NCBI RefSeq assembly: GCF_000275845.1
Contig: NW_006766886.1
Span: 1,278,945 to 1,342,944, forward strand
Direction: 5' to 3'
DNA length: 64,000 bases
Source: Dichomitus squalens LYAD-421 SS1
Taxonomy: Eukaryota > Basidiomycota > Agaricomycetes > Polyporales > Polyporaceae
The notes below the pieces were generated by a model that was not told where the DNA came from, made no database searches, and saw only the letters and a program-made list of their open reading frames with translations. Positions 11,958-22,698 of this stretch are shown one piece after another. Numbering within the stretch: position 1 is the stretch's first letter; every line of letters starts with the position of its first letter. A program made the translations under genes and the position numbers.

Positions 11958-14900
11958 TCATATGGGCTGCGCATTAAACAGCCGGATCGTCATCTTCCCG
12001 CCAGCGCACGCGTCCACCGCGGCGCGCCACTCCTGCTCGGTATACACGTACCTCAACGCCTGCGGGTTCAGAGTGCCCACGCTCGACGCCGAGTTCGACC
12101 GCGGCCGTCCTCGCAGCGCGGCCATGCCCGCCACACCTCCCCCGGGCTGGCTCGCAGAGGGCGCCCACCCGACGACGAACGCGCGCGAGAGCTGCACGCC
12201 CTCCTGCGCCGCGAACTTGTCGCGCAGGCGTGTGCGCACTTCCTGCAGCGGCGCGGCACGGGGCACGCGCAGGAGGACGATGCTCTCCTGTAGGACGGCC
12301 TTGAGCGTGATGCTCTCCGTCATCGCCATCGGCGAGTTGGGCGGGGAGCTCGCGCCCAAGTTCATGCTCCAGCTCGTATCGGAGCGCACTGGGGGAGCGG
12401 ACACCGGGACGGACGTAGGGCGGTCGTCCAGCCCCGGGATGGTAGGCGGGGACCAAGGCAGGTGGAACTGCCCGGGCGGCCGGTTCTGGAAGGGCTTGGG
12501 AAAGCGATCGGGTGTCGAGATCTCCTTGGAGGGTTCGCGCTGGGAGGGGAGCTGTTGCTGCGGCGCTGGGGGAGGCGTCCGTGGGGGCTCTTCGAACGCA
12601 TTGGGGTGTAGAGCGTTGAGGTCGGGATCTGAGGAAGAGAGCGCGAAGCGCGGACGTGTCAGATGTTATGGTCATACCAATCGCGGAGATAAGGCGTGGG
12701 GGGACGAGAGATATGCGTGTGTGCTGCGTTCGCGGCGATTGCGAGAAGGGAGAGAAGAACTGCAGAGATTACGGGGAACTCGATGCTCACCGTAAAAGTA
12801 CGCGTCAATGAGGTCATCTTGCTGGTCGTTCCAATAATCCTCCTGGCCTTCCAGCGTGGCCATGATGCTCACCGGCCGCCTACTGCCCGCCGACAGCGAC
12901 CGTCTGAGCGATGAGTCGGCGTGAGGCGGAGGCGTGAAGCTCCTCTCAGCGATCGTGGAGTCGATGGTCAGGTCTGACATAATCGACTTGAGCGTTTCCA
13001 TCGACTGCCTGCGAGCGAGTGCAGTATGCCGGCCACTGGTGGAAGTCGAGTACGTCGAAGCGATGGAATGGCGGTTGTCCCGCGGATCGAAGTCCGCGCA
13101 CGAGCCGTTCGAGAAGCCCGTCGCGAACGACTGCGCATTGCTGCTCTCCGAGGCCATCGACGTGCGCCATGAGGACCTCCACGATTCTCCCGCGCCCGAG
13201 AAGTTCGAGAAAGCGACTGACGACGTCCTCGACGACGATGTGTGCGTCGGCGTCCTAAGCAGCTGGTCGTCCACTTGCGCAGACTGGATGTGCCGGGTGT
13301 CCAGGCGAAGCTCCTCGAGAATCGAGAAGGCACCGCTGGAGTGCGCAGACTTGGGCACATCCCCAGCGAGGAACAGACACTGCCGATTCGACCTGTCCGG
13401 GCACGAGTTGTTGCGGGCCCTTCTGACCCGGATGCGTGTCCCCTCTTCGATGTCGCTATCGTACGCGCCACCGGAACCCGACGCGACGGGCAGACGGGGG
13501 GACACCGGCACGAGCTCGCTATCCTCCGGGAGCGCCTGCAGCCCGGGATGGAACTCCCCGGGCGACTTGGTCACCTCCGCCTCTGGCGCGAGGACGATCT
13601 CGTCTTGCCCAATGTCTTCAGGAGGGAACGAGTAGTCAGAGCGCCGCATCCACGGCTGCGGCTGCACGCGCGCGGAGAGCGGGGAGGGGACGTACTCTGC
13701 GCGCGTGTCCGCGTCGTCCGTATTGAGCGCGAGCGAACCGCGCGCGGAGACGTAGAATGTCATGTCCTGCGCAGGGTCCCCTGGGACGGGCGAAGGCGAC
13801 TGGCGCTCGCCTACGCTGAGCGTGGACGCGGAGGAGTCGGAGGTGGCGTAGGTGACGGGCGGTGCCACCCTGCCTTTGCTGCCTGAACCCGTCGAGCGTC
13901 GGCGGGGATTGTCGCGCTGGAAGGAGGATTGTCGGGGCGATCCGGGTGGGGATTGGAAGGTGGGGAGCGCTGGACTCGGGGGAAGGTCGGCGTACGCGTT
14001 CGGCAGAGAGAGGGAGAGGGTGGACGCGGAGAAATACATGGAGAATGCGCTGCTGGAGACGGAGTTGCGCACGCTGCCCGGGCTCTTGCTCGTCCCCGAC
14101 TGCCGTTTCCTCTCGTGGTCTTGGTCTCGCCGCCAGAATCCGAAGAAGTCGCGGATGAGCTTTGTATCACGGAGCTCTTTGATGAGCATTGGAACGTCCG
14201 GCTGCCAGAGTGCGTAGATGAGAGCTTCAAACTCGCGGCCGCGCTGCTCGATCGTGGACTGGCTCGCGCGGAAAAGAGTGCCTTTCTTCGTCAAGCGTGG
14301 GATGTGCTCGTGGATGTCCTTCGCGATCGTATTCGCATCGGGGCCGGGTGGTAGAGACTCGAATGACGCAGCTTGGTCTGAATGGATGTATACCCCATTC
14401 TTCTTCACGCCTTTACCCGCTGCTAGTCGAGAGCGCTTTTGGCGCGCCATGAGCGAGTACTCGCCCTCAAGGATCTCCTGGAACCAAAGACAATCCTCCC
14501 ATCGTCGCCAGATATCGTACTCTTGGTTCCACGATGAGCCGGACTTGGTCGACCGACTGTCGATAATGTCCCCAGTCTCTAGGGGGAAAATTCGCATTCC
14601 ATAGCAGAAGCCGCTGCCTGGAGAAGATGGTCAATTGCGCTATCTGGGAAGCATGTCGCGCGAGCGCTCACCGAACTTCGTGGGGGGAAGCACTTCGACC
14701 GTAAACTCCTTAGGTGCTGGACGATAGACAGCCCGCTTGTAGTTCTATACCAGACGTCAGAGTCAGCGATGTCGCGGGCAGCACGAAGCCGCTGTGGGGT
14801 GCCCGCGCGTGCTCTGTCGAGCCTGCGCTTCGGGCGTGCGCGCGCGCGCCCATCGGGGCAATAACGGGACGCGAATAGATCACACGCGCAAGCTACAGCC

Positions 14901-14991
14901 CACACAAGCTCCAAAAGAGAAAGATATAACGTACGTGTCCTGAAGGGGGGCCTCCGAGAGAGCCAGTGCCGGGACCACCCTGGTGCGCCAT
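11958..14991 (-). CDS. PX domain - PB1 domain scaffold protein
   Basis: Proposed membrane-binding polarity or signalling adaptor. Exons on the minus strand: 14935-14991, 14672-14744, 12791-14617, 11958-12628, giving 875 residues. Residues ~20-190 look like a phox-homology domain. The signature RRWEDCLWFQEIL matches the PX core (R-R/K-Y/W-x-D/E-F/C), and LTKKGTLFRAS...RGREFEALIYAL matches the PX proline loop and final helix. The middle (~200-750) is Ser/Pro-rich and probably disordered. The last ~115 residues, from ITLKAVLQESIVLLRV to KMTIRLF, fit a PB1 fold with an acidic/OPCA-like end. No SH3 domain is visible, unlike Bem1 or p40phox. The 190 bp first intron and 162 bp last intron are longer than usual here and could hide a small exon. 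Confidence 0.72.
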
Positions 14992-17900
14992 GAGAGTCGA
15001 TAAAGAGGAACGTGAGGAGAGAGGGAGGGTAGATTCATACCTGATGGATGCCTTCTATGAACAGCGCCATGTTCCAATTGATTGCGAGCTAACTTGCTAC
15101 GGAACTCTGGAACCTGGGAAAGACCGGGCGAAGATGAGAAACCTAAATTTGCGCTGCGCGGAAGGCCGACATTACAGATGGGGAGAGCAGGTGCACGGAC
15201 TCCACTTGACCGTACGCGCGGCGATAGGATGGTCTGAACGGCCAAGAAGGCGAGACCGGCTGACGGCAAGACCGTATGTCCCTTGAGTGTTCCTCGATAG
15301 GAAACGTTCCTGTGGCTCTGCTTGCGCTAAGATTGCGAGATGGGGCGCTCCTGTGCGTCCTGCTCGCGCGCGAGAGGTGGCGAAAGCTGGGTGGTAAATG
15401 CAGAGAGGTGCGGGTGTCGCGAGGATGGTGGTGGGGGACAAGAGACAGAACAGCGATCGCTGCGTTGACAAGAAACGGAGGGCGCCTTGGGCTTATTGTG
15501 TTGGGAGGACATGAGGGTCGGATGTTGTGCTCAATCTCCCGGTCCGCTCCCCATAAGATCCATCCCGATCGCTTACTGGTTCCATATCGGGGCTTCCCAC
15601 CCTGGGCGCGCAGCCCGGAGCCTGAGCACCCCGTAGCACTAACTGCATCCACCGCGTCGACTATGGGTGCCTGCTGCCTTACGAGGCTGCTCACCAATAT
15701 GCATCACGGCTTCCCTGCCCTTCGCGTCCTTCAAGCTGCGTTTATGCACAAAGTACTTCATTCGGGCCAAGAAACCCCGGAGGGACGAAATTATTTGATA
15801 CAGGAGCAAGATCCGACTGAGATCTATAGCAGCTATAGAGCATCGCTTGTGATCACTCTCATGTGTTACTCCGGTTCCACTGATATTCCTGCCCCCGTTT
15901 CCAGGAAAAACGACTCATGCCGATCACGATCACTCTCTGTCGATGCATTCACTACCTAGTCTTTCTCTCAGCTGCGTCGCCCCACATTAGGGCCGCTCAA
16001 TTCTTGAGGACGCAGGACGCAGGACGCGTTCAGAGGCCATTGATGGAGGTGATGGGCTAAGCGAGACTAGCCGACGAGCTCGCCTTCGAAACCCCTCGAG
16101 CGACGATAACACTCATCCCCCCTCACAAAGTGCCTCAAGGGTAGTGTCAATCGATGCGGAAAGCCTTCGTCTTCAACATACTCGCGATTCATATTTTTCT
16201 GTTAGGTTTGAGACACGACAGACCCCTTGGAAAACAGCGGGCACAAGAAATGAGGTTGGTACCTTGCCATATGCGGCAGGTTCGGCTAGCCCATCACATC
16301 CATCAAATGAGCTCTGAGTGCGTCCTGCGTCCTGCGTCCTCAAGAATTGAGCGGCCCTATTCACTCCTTCGGAGAGGGCATGAGAAGCCGCATCGTCGCG
16401 TGAGAGACCGCCGCGGCGCGGTCGCACAATCCCCGGCACCGAAGGTCATCTGCGAGTACCCGCATCAGCGCCATCATATCACTTCCTGTCTGTCCAATCG
16501 CTGTCAAGAGCAAGTCGACCCTGTTGCAGACGAGCAGAGAGTGCTCAGCGACCGCGTACCTGATCTTGAAGCCTGATTGTCCGGTTTCTCCATAACCACA
16601 GTGCCTTGGGAGCGCGACGAGTGCGCAGCGATAGGATCTGCAGGAAGCACAGAGGGTGGGAGGTGTATCAGCACAAGGCGAGCAACCCGGCCAGTTTCCG
16701 AGGGGGGTCAGAAGCACCGAAGCACACGGGATATGGTGTCTCGCAGGTCTACCGCTCCACTTGCGGCACTTGTCCTAACAACTATGTATGCTTCGTGCTT
16801 GTCTTATTCCTCCCGATACTCAGCCCATTCCAATGATACACGGCTCTTCCCAGCCATGCGAACATTAGTCGGACGGCATACGCAGGCTTCTACGAACGCC
16901 GGCTAGCGATGTTTGAGTCAGCTCTTTCTAAGCCCCCACGGAACTATCCGGTGAGCAGCATTATACACTTCGCCCGAGGTACTTCACTTACATGCTCCCA
17001 AGGGTAGGCACCCTAGAACGTGTGTACTCGCGTCGAATTCTTCCGCTCACACGGGAGAGCTGCGCAAGATGCGCACACAGATGATCCTAATGAAAGCAGA
17101 GATGCGCATCTACCGTGCGAGTCCCAAACATCCGAGAATGTCCCCGTTGAGCACTCCCTATGACATGACATCACGACCGCCAGATTCATGCAGCATAAGC
17201 ATAAGTAATCGAACAGCCACCCCCTGGCTGGCTACACGAGGGTTACTCGGAAATGCCATCAGTGGGGTCCCGTCTGGTCCCGCCGGCCTCCTCCCTGAAC
17301 GATCGTGGCTGTTACGCAGGATCACCATGACTCAGTTGTACTGCGAGTGCATCCACGCGAGCGCACGATTAACGACCCTATCCGGGGAGGGCTCAGCACA
17401 GGAATCCATGCGGGGTGCCTGGCCTCTCATGATCTGAGCCGCCCCCATATGGCCCTGAAGGCTGATGGACGTGCTGCACAAGGCTGCACACGACCATCAT
17501 ATGTACCATGCATGCTAACTTGTACGTCATTCCCATCGAAACCTTGCTCGTCGATAGGCTGTCGTCGTGCCTGGATGCACAGCTGCTTTGGCTTGCTAGT
17601 ACATACATGTAATTTTCGGGGCAAGATGCTGCCATTCTGCCGACGGGTCTGCCTGGGCAAATACTGGCAGATGCAATAGGCGCTCATACCAGAACAGTTC
17701 CAGAGAAATGACTTCTGGAGAATTCTGATGCATACAGTGGCATCTATGCAGAGCGCAGTCTTCCATTAGATGCTTGTAGTGGGTGCCAGAGTGTGGATGA
17801 GTGGAATATCCAGCGCTAAATAGATGGGGCGCGCCTATATATTTGCCATATCTACCCGCCGAATGGCCCGAAGCATGTCTACATGCGTGCGCTGCGAAGC

Positions 17901-18859
17901 TGCCTAGGCGTTCTTGGCACGTTCGAATGAGAGGAGTAACATGCCCGGTGCATTGGGCAACGATTCTCCCTCGATGACCGCGTCGCGTTTATGCGACGCT
18001 TTCGGCGCACCATGGTGAAGCTCGCGCGGATGAGAGCGGGAGCTGCTCAGTACGTATGTAGTAGGCGATGTACAATCACGACTCTCACGCCGAACGAGTC
18101 TCTGTATCCGCATCGAAGACTGTCAGGATCGGGAAGTTCGCAGTACCACGAATGCCGTCATGCTGCTCAAAACGGGAATCAATGCTCCCGCATTATCTTC
18201 AGGGTCGGCCTCCTTCTCGTTCTCGAAAGGAAGGTACGGGAAAACGGGGAAGATGCGCTGTCGAAATCATGAGGATAGAAGAGGCGGCGGGGCGGCGTAC
18301 GCGACTTCCCGGTCCACGAAGCTGTGTCCGGGTGGGGTATCGCCGACGGCCAAGATCGGGCGGTGGGATGTGTTCGGTCATATTGCATGCCCACTAGTGC
18401 AATGTCATCAGCGCATGCGAGAGCCACGAAGCTCTTGAGCATGGAAAGAGCGGCGAAGGGTTTACGTTAGTCAGGACATTCAGTCGATGAACGGACGACG
18501 ACGACGACGTCGTCATCGAGCGCATATAGCCATATGATCAGTAGCGGCAGCCAGATTGCGGCGGCGTCGTGGCAACCGTTGCATCGCGAGCACGTCGAGA
18601 AGGAGACGAGCGGACATAGATGTGTGAGCTTGAAGCACGATCCCGTATGATTGTGACACTCTGGCGTCGCTCATACGACCTCCTGGATCTTGTGGGGGAT
18701 AGCACGGCCACGAAGTGGAGCACGAATCGACAATCGATACACGTGCATATGGTACAGGACCTGATTTGCTACTTTCTGAGGAGGCGAGTTGAACTTCACA
18801 CCAGACGACGCACGCCACCGGAGAACGCTCACCTCTGCTTCTACCACCTCCCAAGCCGC
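14992..18859. other. 3.9 kb gene-free region with a TIR element
   Basis: No supported gene. Open frames at 15143-15697, 15276-15959 and 16154-16576 overlap each other on opposite strands and match nothing I recognise. The only clear structure is the inverted-repeat element at 15990-16357. Positions 18496-18517 carry a short ACGACGACG-type repeat just downstream of the aldo-keto reductase. Confidence 0.55.
15990..16357. mobile_element. 368-bp TIR element (MITE), TA-flanked
   Basis: The two ends start GGGCCGCTCAATTCTTGAGG, and the first 38 bases are identical in inverted orientation. Similarity then continues with mismatches to about 70 bases. TA borders both ends (15988-15989 and 16358-16359). 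Each terminal repeat contains a small direct repeat, three copies of AGGACGC/GGACGCA. No transposase can be encoded. The subterminal CTCAATTCTTG is shared with the element at 38543-39125, so the two belong to related families. Confidence 0.85.
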
Positions 18860-20729
18860 CTACAGCACACTCCGCTTCGAGAACAGGTCCAACGGAGGCC
18901 GTCCGTACGTCGACTAACGCAACACCGCCGTCTCCCGTCAGCACGCGTACCGTCGCTCGGAGCCACGATCGCGGGAGGGAAGGACAGCGAGGACTCACCC
19001 AGGGCTGGGGCTTGTTCCCCGCGATCTCCTCGATCTTGTCCAGGATCTCCGGGGTGAGCTTCGGTATGACCTCGAGCGCCTTGAGGTTCTCGAGCAGCTG
19101 CTCGGGCTTCGTCGCCCCGAGGATGACGGTCGACGTGTTCGGGTTGCGCGCGACCCACGCGAGCGCGAGCTGCGTCACCGTGCAGCCGAGCTCTGCGGCC
19201 CGAGCGCGCAGAGGGAGAGATCACGCCGTGCCGTCAGCCATGCGGGGGGCCAGAAGGGGGAGCAGGAGCGACGCACCTTTTTCGGCGAGCTCGGTGAGGT
19301 CGCGGACGATCTTGATCTGTTTCTGGCCCTCGTCCGACTTAAGGAACTCGACCTTGCGCTTGAACTGGGGGTCCTGCTCGACGTGGAGGCGGGAGCCCTC
19401 CGGGATGCCGTCGTTGTACTGCGCAGCGCAGGGAAGTCCGGGAAGTCAATGCATATTCGTGCGCCCCCGTGCGCATATGGAGGGATCGTACCTTGCCGGT
19501 GAGAATGCCCCCCGCGAGGGCGGAGAAGACGGTCGTGCCGAGGTTGTACTTCCGGTAGAGCGGGCTATGGGAAGGCCGCGTCCAGCCAGTCAATCACGGT
19601 CTCTGGCCCAAGGCGAAGTTTCGGATGACGTACGCATACTCGCGTTCGGGACGTTCGCGGTGAAGAAGACTGAGCGTAGAGGTGCGTTAGCTTGATGTCC
19701 CTTCGCATATGACCCCCCACACGTACGAGTGCTCGCATTGCTCGGCGATGGGGGCGATCAGGTGGAGCTTTGTTGCGACGTCTGCGCGTGTGATTAGCAC
19801 TAGTGAGCAGAGAAGAGAAGGCGGGTGCATACGGTGTGCCTCCTCGATCTCCTGCGCCGACCACTCGGACGTCGCCCAGTAAAGAGCCTAGCCTCGTGTC
19901 AGAATCACTTCTACCGGGGAAATGCGAAGGAGCAAGTGCCCACCCAGCCCTTCTCAATGACGAAGTTGAAGGCGCGAACGATCTCTTCCATAGGGACTAA
20001 CGGCAGGAGTTTCACTCAGCTGTTGGTCGGATACGTTATGCGCACGCCACGCACCTGTGTGGTCGCATCGGTGGGCAAAAATGATGTCGACGTACTCAAG
20101 GCCGAGGCGCTGCAGGGACTCCTTGGTGCCTTCGACGATGCTGCAGGCGCATATAGTCAGCAATCCTGCCGCGACGCGATGATCCCCGCATATACGCACT
20201 GCTTCCGGGAAAGACCCATGTCGTTGGGGCCCCTGCGAGTGCCCCAGAACAGCTTGGTCGTAATAATGAGGTCAGTGCGGCGGAAGTTGAGCTCCTTGAG
20301 CACACGGCCGCTGCACATCCGGAACACAGACCCAGTCAGCGCGCAGACACCTCGTGCCAAGGGCGTAGCATTGACGTACACTTCGATCTCGTTCTGTCCT
20401 GCGGCGTACGCCTCGGCGCAGTCGATCATGTTGACGCCGTTGTCCCATGCCGTCTTGATGATCTCCTGCATACCATTACCATTGACGACACATGGTAAGA
20501 AGACGAGGGTGACGTTATCGAAGGCGAACCCACCCTGACAGGATCGCCCTTGACAGATCCTCCAAGAGTCAGCCCTGGAAGACGTACGTCGTGAGTGAGT
20601 GTAGAAGACAGATCCGGATCTGATGACGGGCGCACATCCTCCGAGGGAGAAGACGGGCACGCGTAGGCCGCTGCTCCCCAGCAGCCTGAAGGGCATGCCC
20701 TTGGTGTCGTACTTGGGGTGCTCAGACAT
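18860..20729 (-). CDS. Aldo-keto reductase, voltage-gated K+ channel beta-subunit type
   Basis: NADPH-dependent (alpha/beta)8-barrel oxidoreductase of the AKR6-like group; the fungal substrate is unknown. Minus-strand exons: 20636-20729, 20534-20574, 20380-20465, 20200-20310, 20055-20140, 19944-19996, 19833-19887, 19727-19781, 19634-19669, 19492-19564, 19277-19418, 18999-19192, 18860-18913, giving 359 residues. Every junction keeps phase. The catalytic tetrad region is visible: D and Y in MIDCAEAYAAGQNEIEVG, K in LIITTKLFWG, H in IIFAHRCDH. The cofactor-binding C-terminal part reads LGCTVTQLALAWVARNPN...VILGATKPEQLLENL. The last exon ends STYGRPPLDLFSKRSVL and is the least certain. Thirteen exons for 359 residues is dense even for this window. 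A TATA box lies ~75 bp upstream. Confidence 0.92.
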
Positions 20730-21428
20730 TTTATCCTGCGTCGTTGGCGGGTGATGAACGTGGTACGGGTCCTGGGACGTGGGCGTCGGTGGCCAAAGTG
20801 CTTTTATATATAGACGTGCCTCAGTGGCCGAAGCTGCTGCAGGATCGTGCCGAGGAGACGGGAGATTGTCGGTGAGAGATGGGAAAGGATGAGATAAGTG
20901 GTGGATGGCACGGAGATCGACTTAGGATCGGGACACCCATTCGCCACAGCACGGCCTCAGACTGAGCCGTGCATGAATTGTAGCCCTGTCGATGGCTCCG
21001 ATCGGGGGCGATGGCGTCGAGGCAGGCGGCGAGGATGCCACTTGAGTGCATGGTCTTCGCGGGGCGACTGCTCAAGGCGGCGCTGGCTGTCAGATGATCG
21101 TCCCGCGGGCCTCCGTCCTGGCTATCTCTGTTGCATTGTGTGGCGAGTGCGAAGGGAGCCCGTTATCGCAGTGCCTGTGCCGCCGTACGTGAACGATGCC
21201 GTGGCTGGATGACAAACGCGACGCTACGGGATCTGTTCGAAGGCCACTTGCAGCCAACGGCCTCTCGGCCCGGTTTCCCCGCATTGCGCAAGTGGGGAAG
21301 CGTGGACGACTGACGTCAGGCTACCTTCCAGCCACACACGCGTTGTTTGGCCCTGTTGTCTTGCCCGAGAGGCCATGTAAATATTAGCAGGCGTGCAAGT
21401 GCGCTCTCATCCCCCTCGAGTACCAGAC
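20730..21428. other. Divergent promoter region, AKR and small Gly/Ser/Tyr protein
   Basis: 699 bp between divergent start codons. Apart from the TATA box for the reductase I see no gene. An AT-rich TAAATATTAG about 50 bp before 21429 could serve the plus-strand gene. Confidence 0.45.
20801..20812 (-). promoter_or_regulatory. TATA box of the aldo-keto reductase gene
   Basis: Minus-strand TATATATAAAAG, 72-83 bp before the start codon at 20729. Its sequence and spacing suit a TATA box with a short leader, a pattern common in inducible fungal genes. Confidence 0.65.
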
Positions 21429-21793
21429 ATGCCCTCGAACTCTTCCACCGGAGAGTCCTACGACGTCACCTCCCGTGGCACCAACGAATGGGCAAGTACC
21501 CCCGCTACACCCATCGCGCCGGCATCCTCGATAACCATCATGTCGCTATGATAGGGCAATAATTGGGACCACCGCGTCTCGTCCAGTGGCGATCACGGCT
21601 ACCACTACAGTAACAAGTATACCTTCCTCATCTACTTTGATCTGCTGCCCTTGCTGACGTGCCGTGGACCAGGGATGGAAGCTACTACTACCAGAATACC
21701 GACGGCTCCCGTTACTACAACAGCGGCTCGGGCTACACTCGTCACACTTCTGCGAGCGGCAGAACCAACGAACGCTACACCTCTAGCAAGTAG
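21429..21793 (+). CDS. Small Gly/Ser/Asn/Tyr-rich fungal protein
   Basis: Function unknown. Exons 21429-21491, 21555-21616, 21673-21793 give 81 residues rich in Ser, Tyr, Asn and Gly. Pieces include ESYDVTSRGTNEW, GDHGYHYSNK, DGSYYYQNTDGSRYYNSGSG and the end TNERYTSSK. I recall similar short proteins (…YDVTSSGTNSQGNHY…DGSYYYSNPNGSTYYNSGSG…) as common, intron-split and often highly expressed in mushrooms; that is memory, not a search. The first intron must use a GC donor (TGG|GCAAGT) to keep the frame; the second is ordinary GT-AG. No signal peptide is visible. Confidence 0.7.
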
Positions 21794-22650
21794 ACCCGTC
21801 TGAAGGCGACGCTACGGAATGGCTTGGATCTAGGATGTGCATCCCGTAGTCATCTTAAATAAATCCTGTGGCACATGCTCTCTTATCACGTAGCCGGATT
21901 TGACACATTTCTTTCGTCAGGCCTAGTACGTGTATATGCATCTCAAGAGCGGTCGATATCAAGTCATGTTATGGATCCTAAATTGAATCTGCGACAGTCC
22001 CGTGAACCTAGGCGGTGTGCGCCTCAAGGAAGGCCGTGAACGTGGGGAGCATGCACCGTCCGACCAACTTCTCATCTGACCATTCCATTCACTAGCCCAC
22101 AGCGTGTTATCAGCTGTTCACGCACCGGCTCCTGACCGCGTAGTGAAGCGATACTCTCTCTCTTTTCGGAGGAGCGCCGTGTGAAAGGCATCTCTTGGCA
22201 TCATCGACGTGAAGAGTTCAATCCGACCTGTTGCTGACGACCATCTCCTGCTGTCTGAAGGCCCGGCGGGGAGGGGAGCCTTCAGCTTCAATCCCCGCTC
22301 GACTAGTTCTCCCAGTCACAATGGCTCACATAACAAGCATCTTCACCTGCTCTTGTGCACTTCGATCGAACCGAACTCAAAGTGCCGGTTCCATTGAACG
22401 GCCAATCCGGTTTGAGCTCTCGTCTACCGAGGACTCAAAGTACGCCATGCCCACTCGCTGCGAGTACGTTTCTGTCGGCTTAGCCTAATGCAACACTGGC
22501 AATGATTACCTTCCCCGTTTGACTACACCGCCCAGGAGTATGAAGGACGTACGAGCACCTCCAAGATCACGAGCGATAAGACTGAGCGAGTCCTCCGTCA
22601 CTCAGACCTGCCTCCTAGCCCGAGGCCTTGACTTGTCCGATCGGAGACAT

Positions 22651-22698
22651 GCTCTCCGACAAATGAGCTCTCCGACAAATGAGCTCTCCGACAAATGA
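22651..22698. repeat. 16-bp tandem repeat, three copies
   Basis: GCTCTCCGACAAATGA is repeated three times with no mismatch (22651-22666, 22667-22682, 22683-22698). A degenerate relative (TCCGATCGGAGACAT) lies just upstream. Confidence 0.9.

Noticed and set aside
11911..12795. 294-codon plus-strand frame
   Set aside because: Antisense shadow of the PX-PB1 C-terminal exon, whose frame has PB1-like sequence and correct phase.
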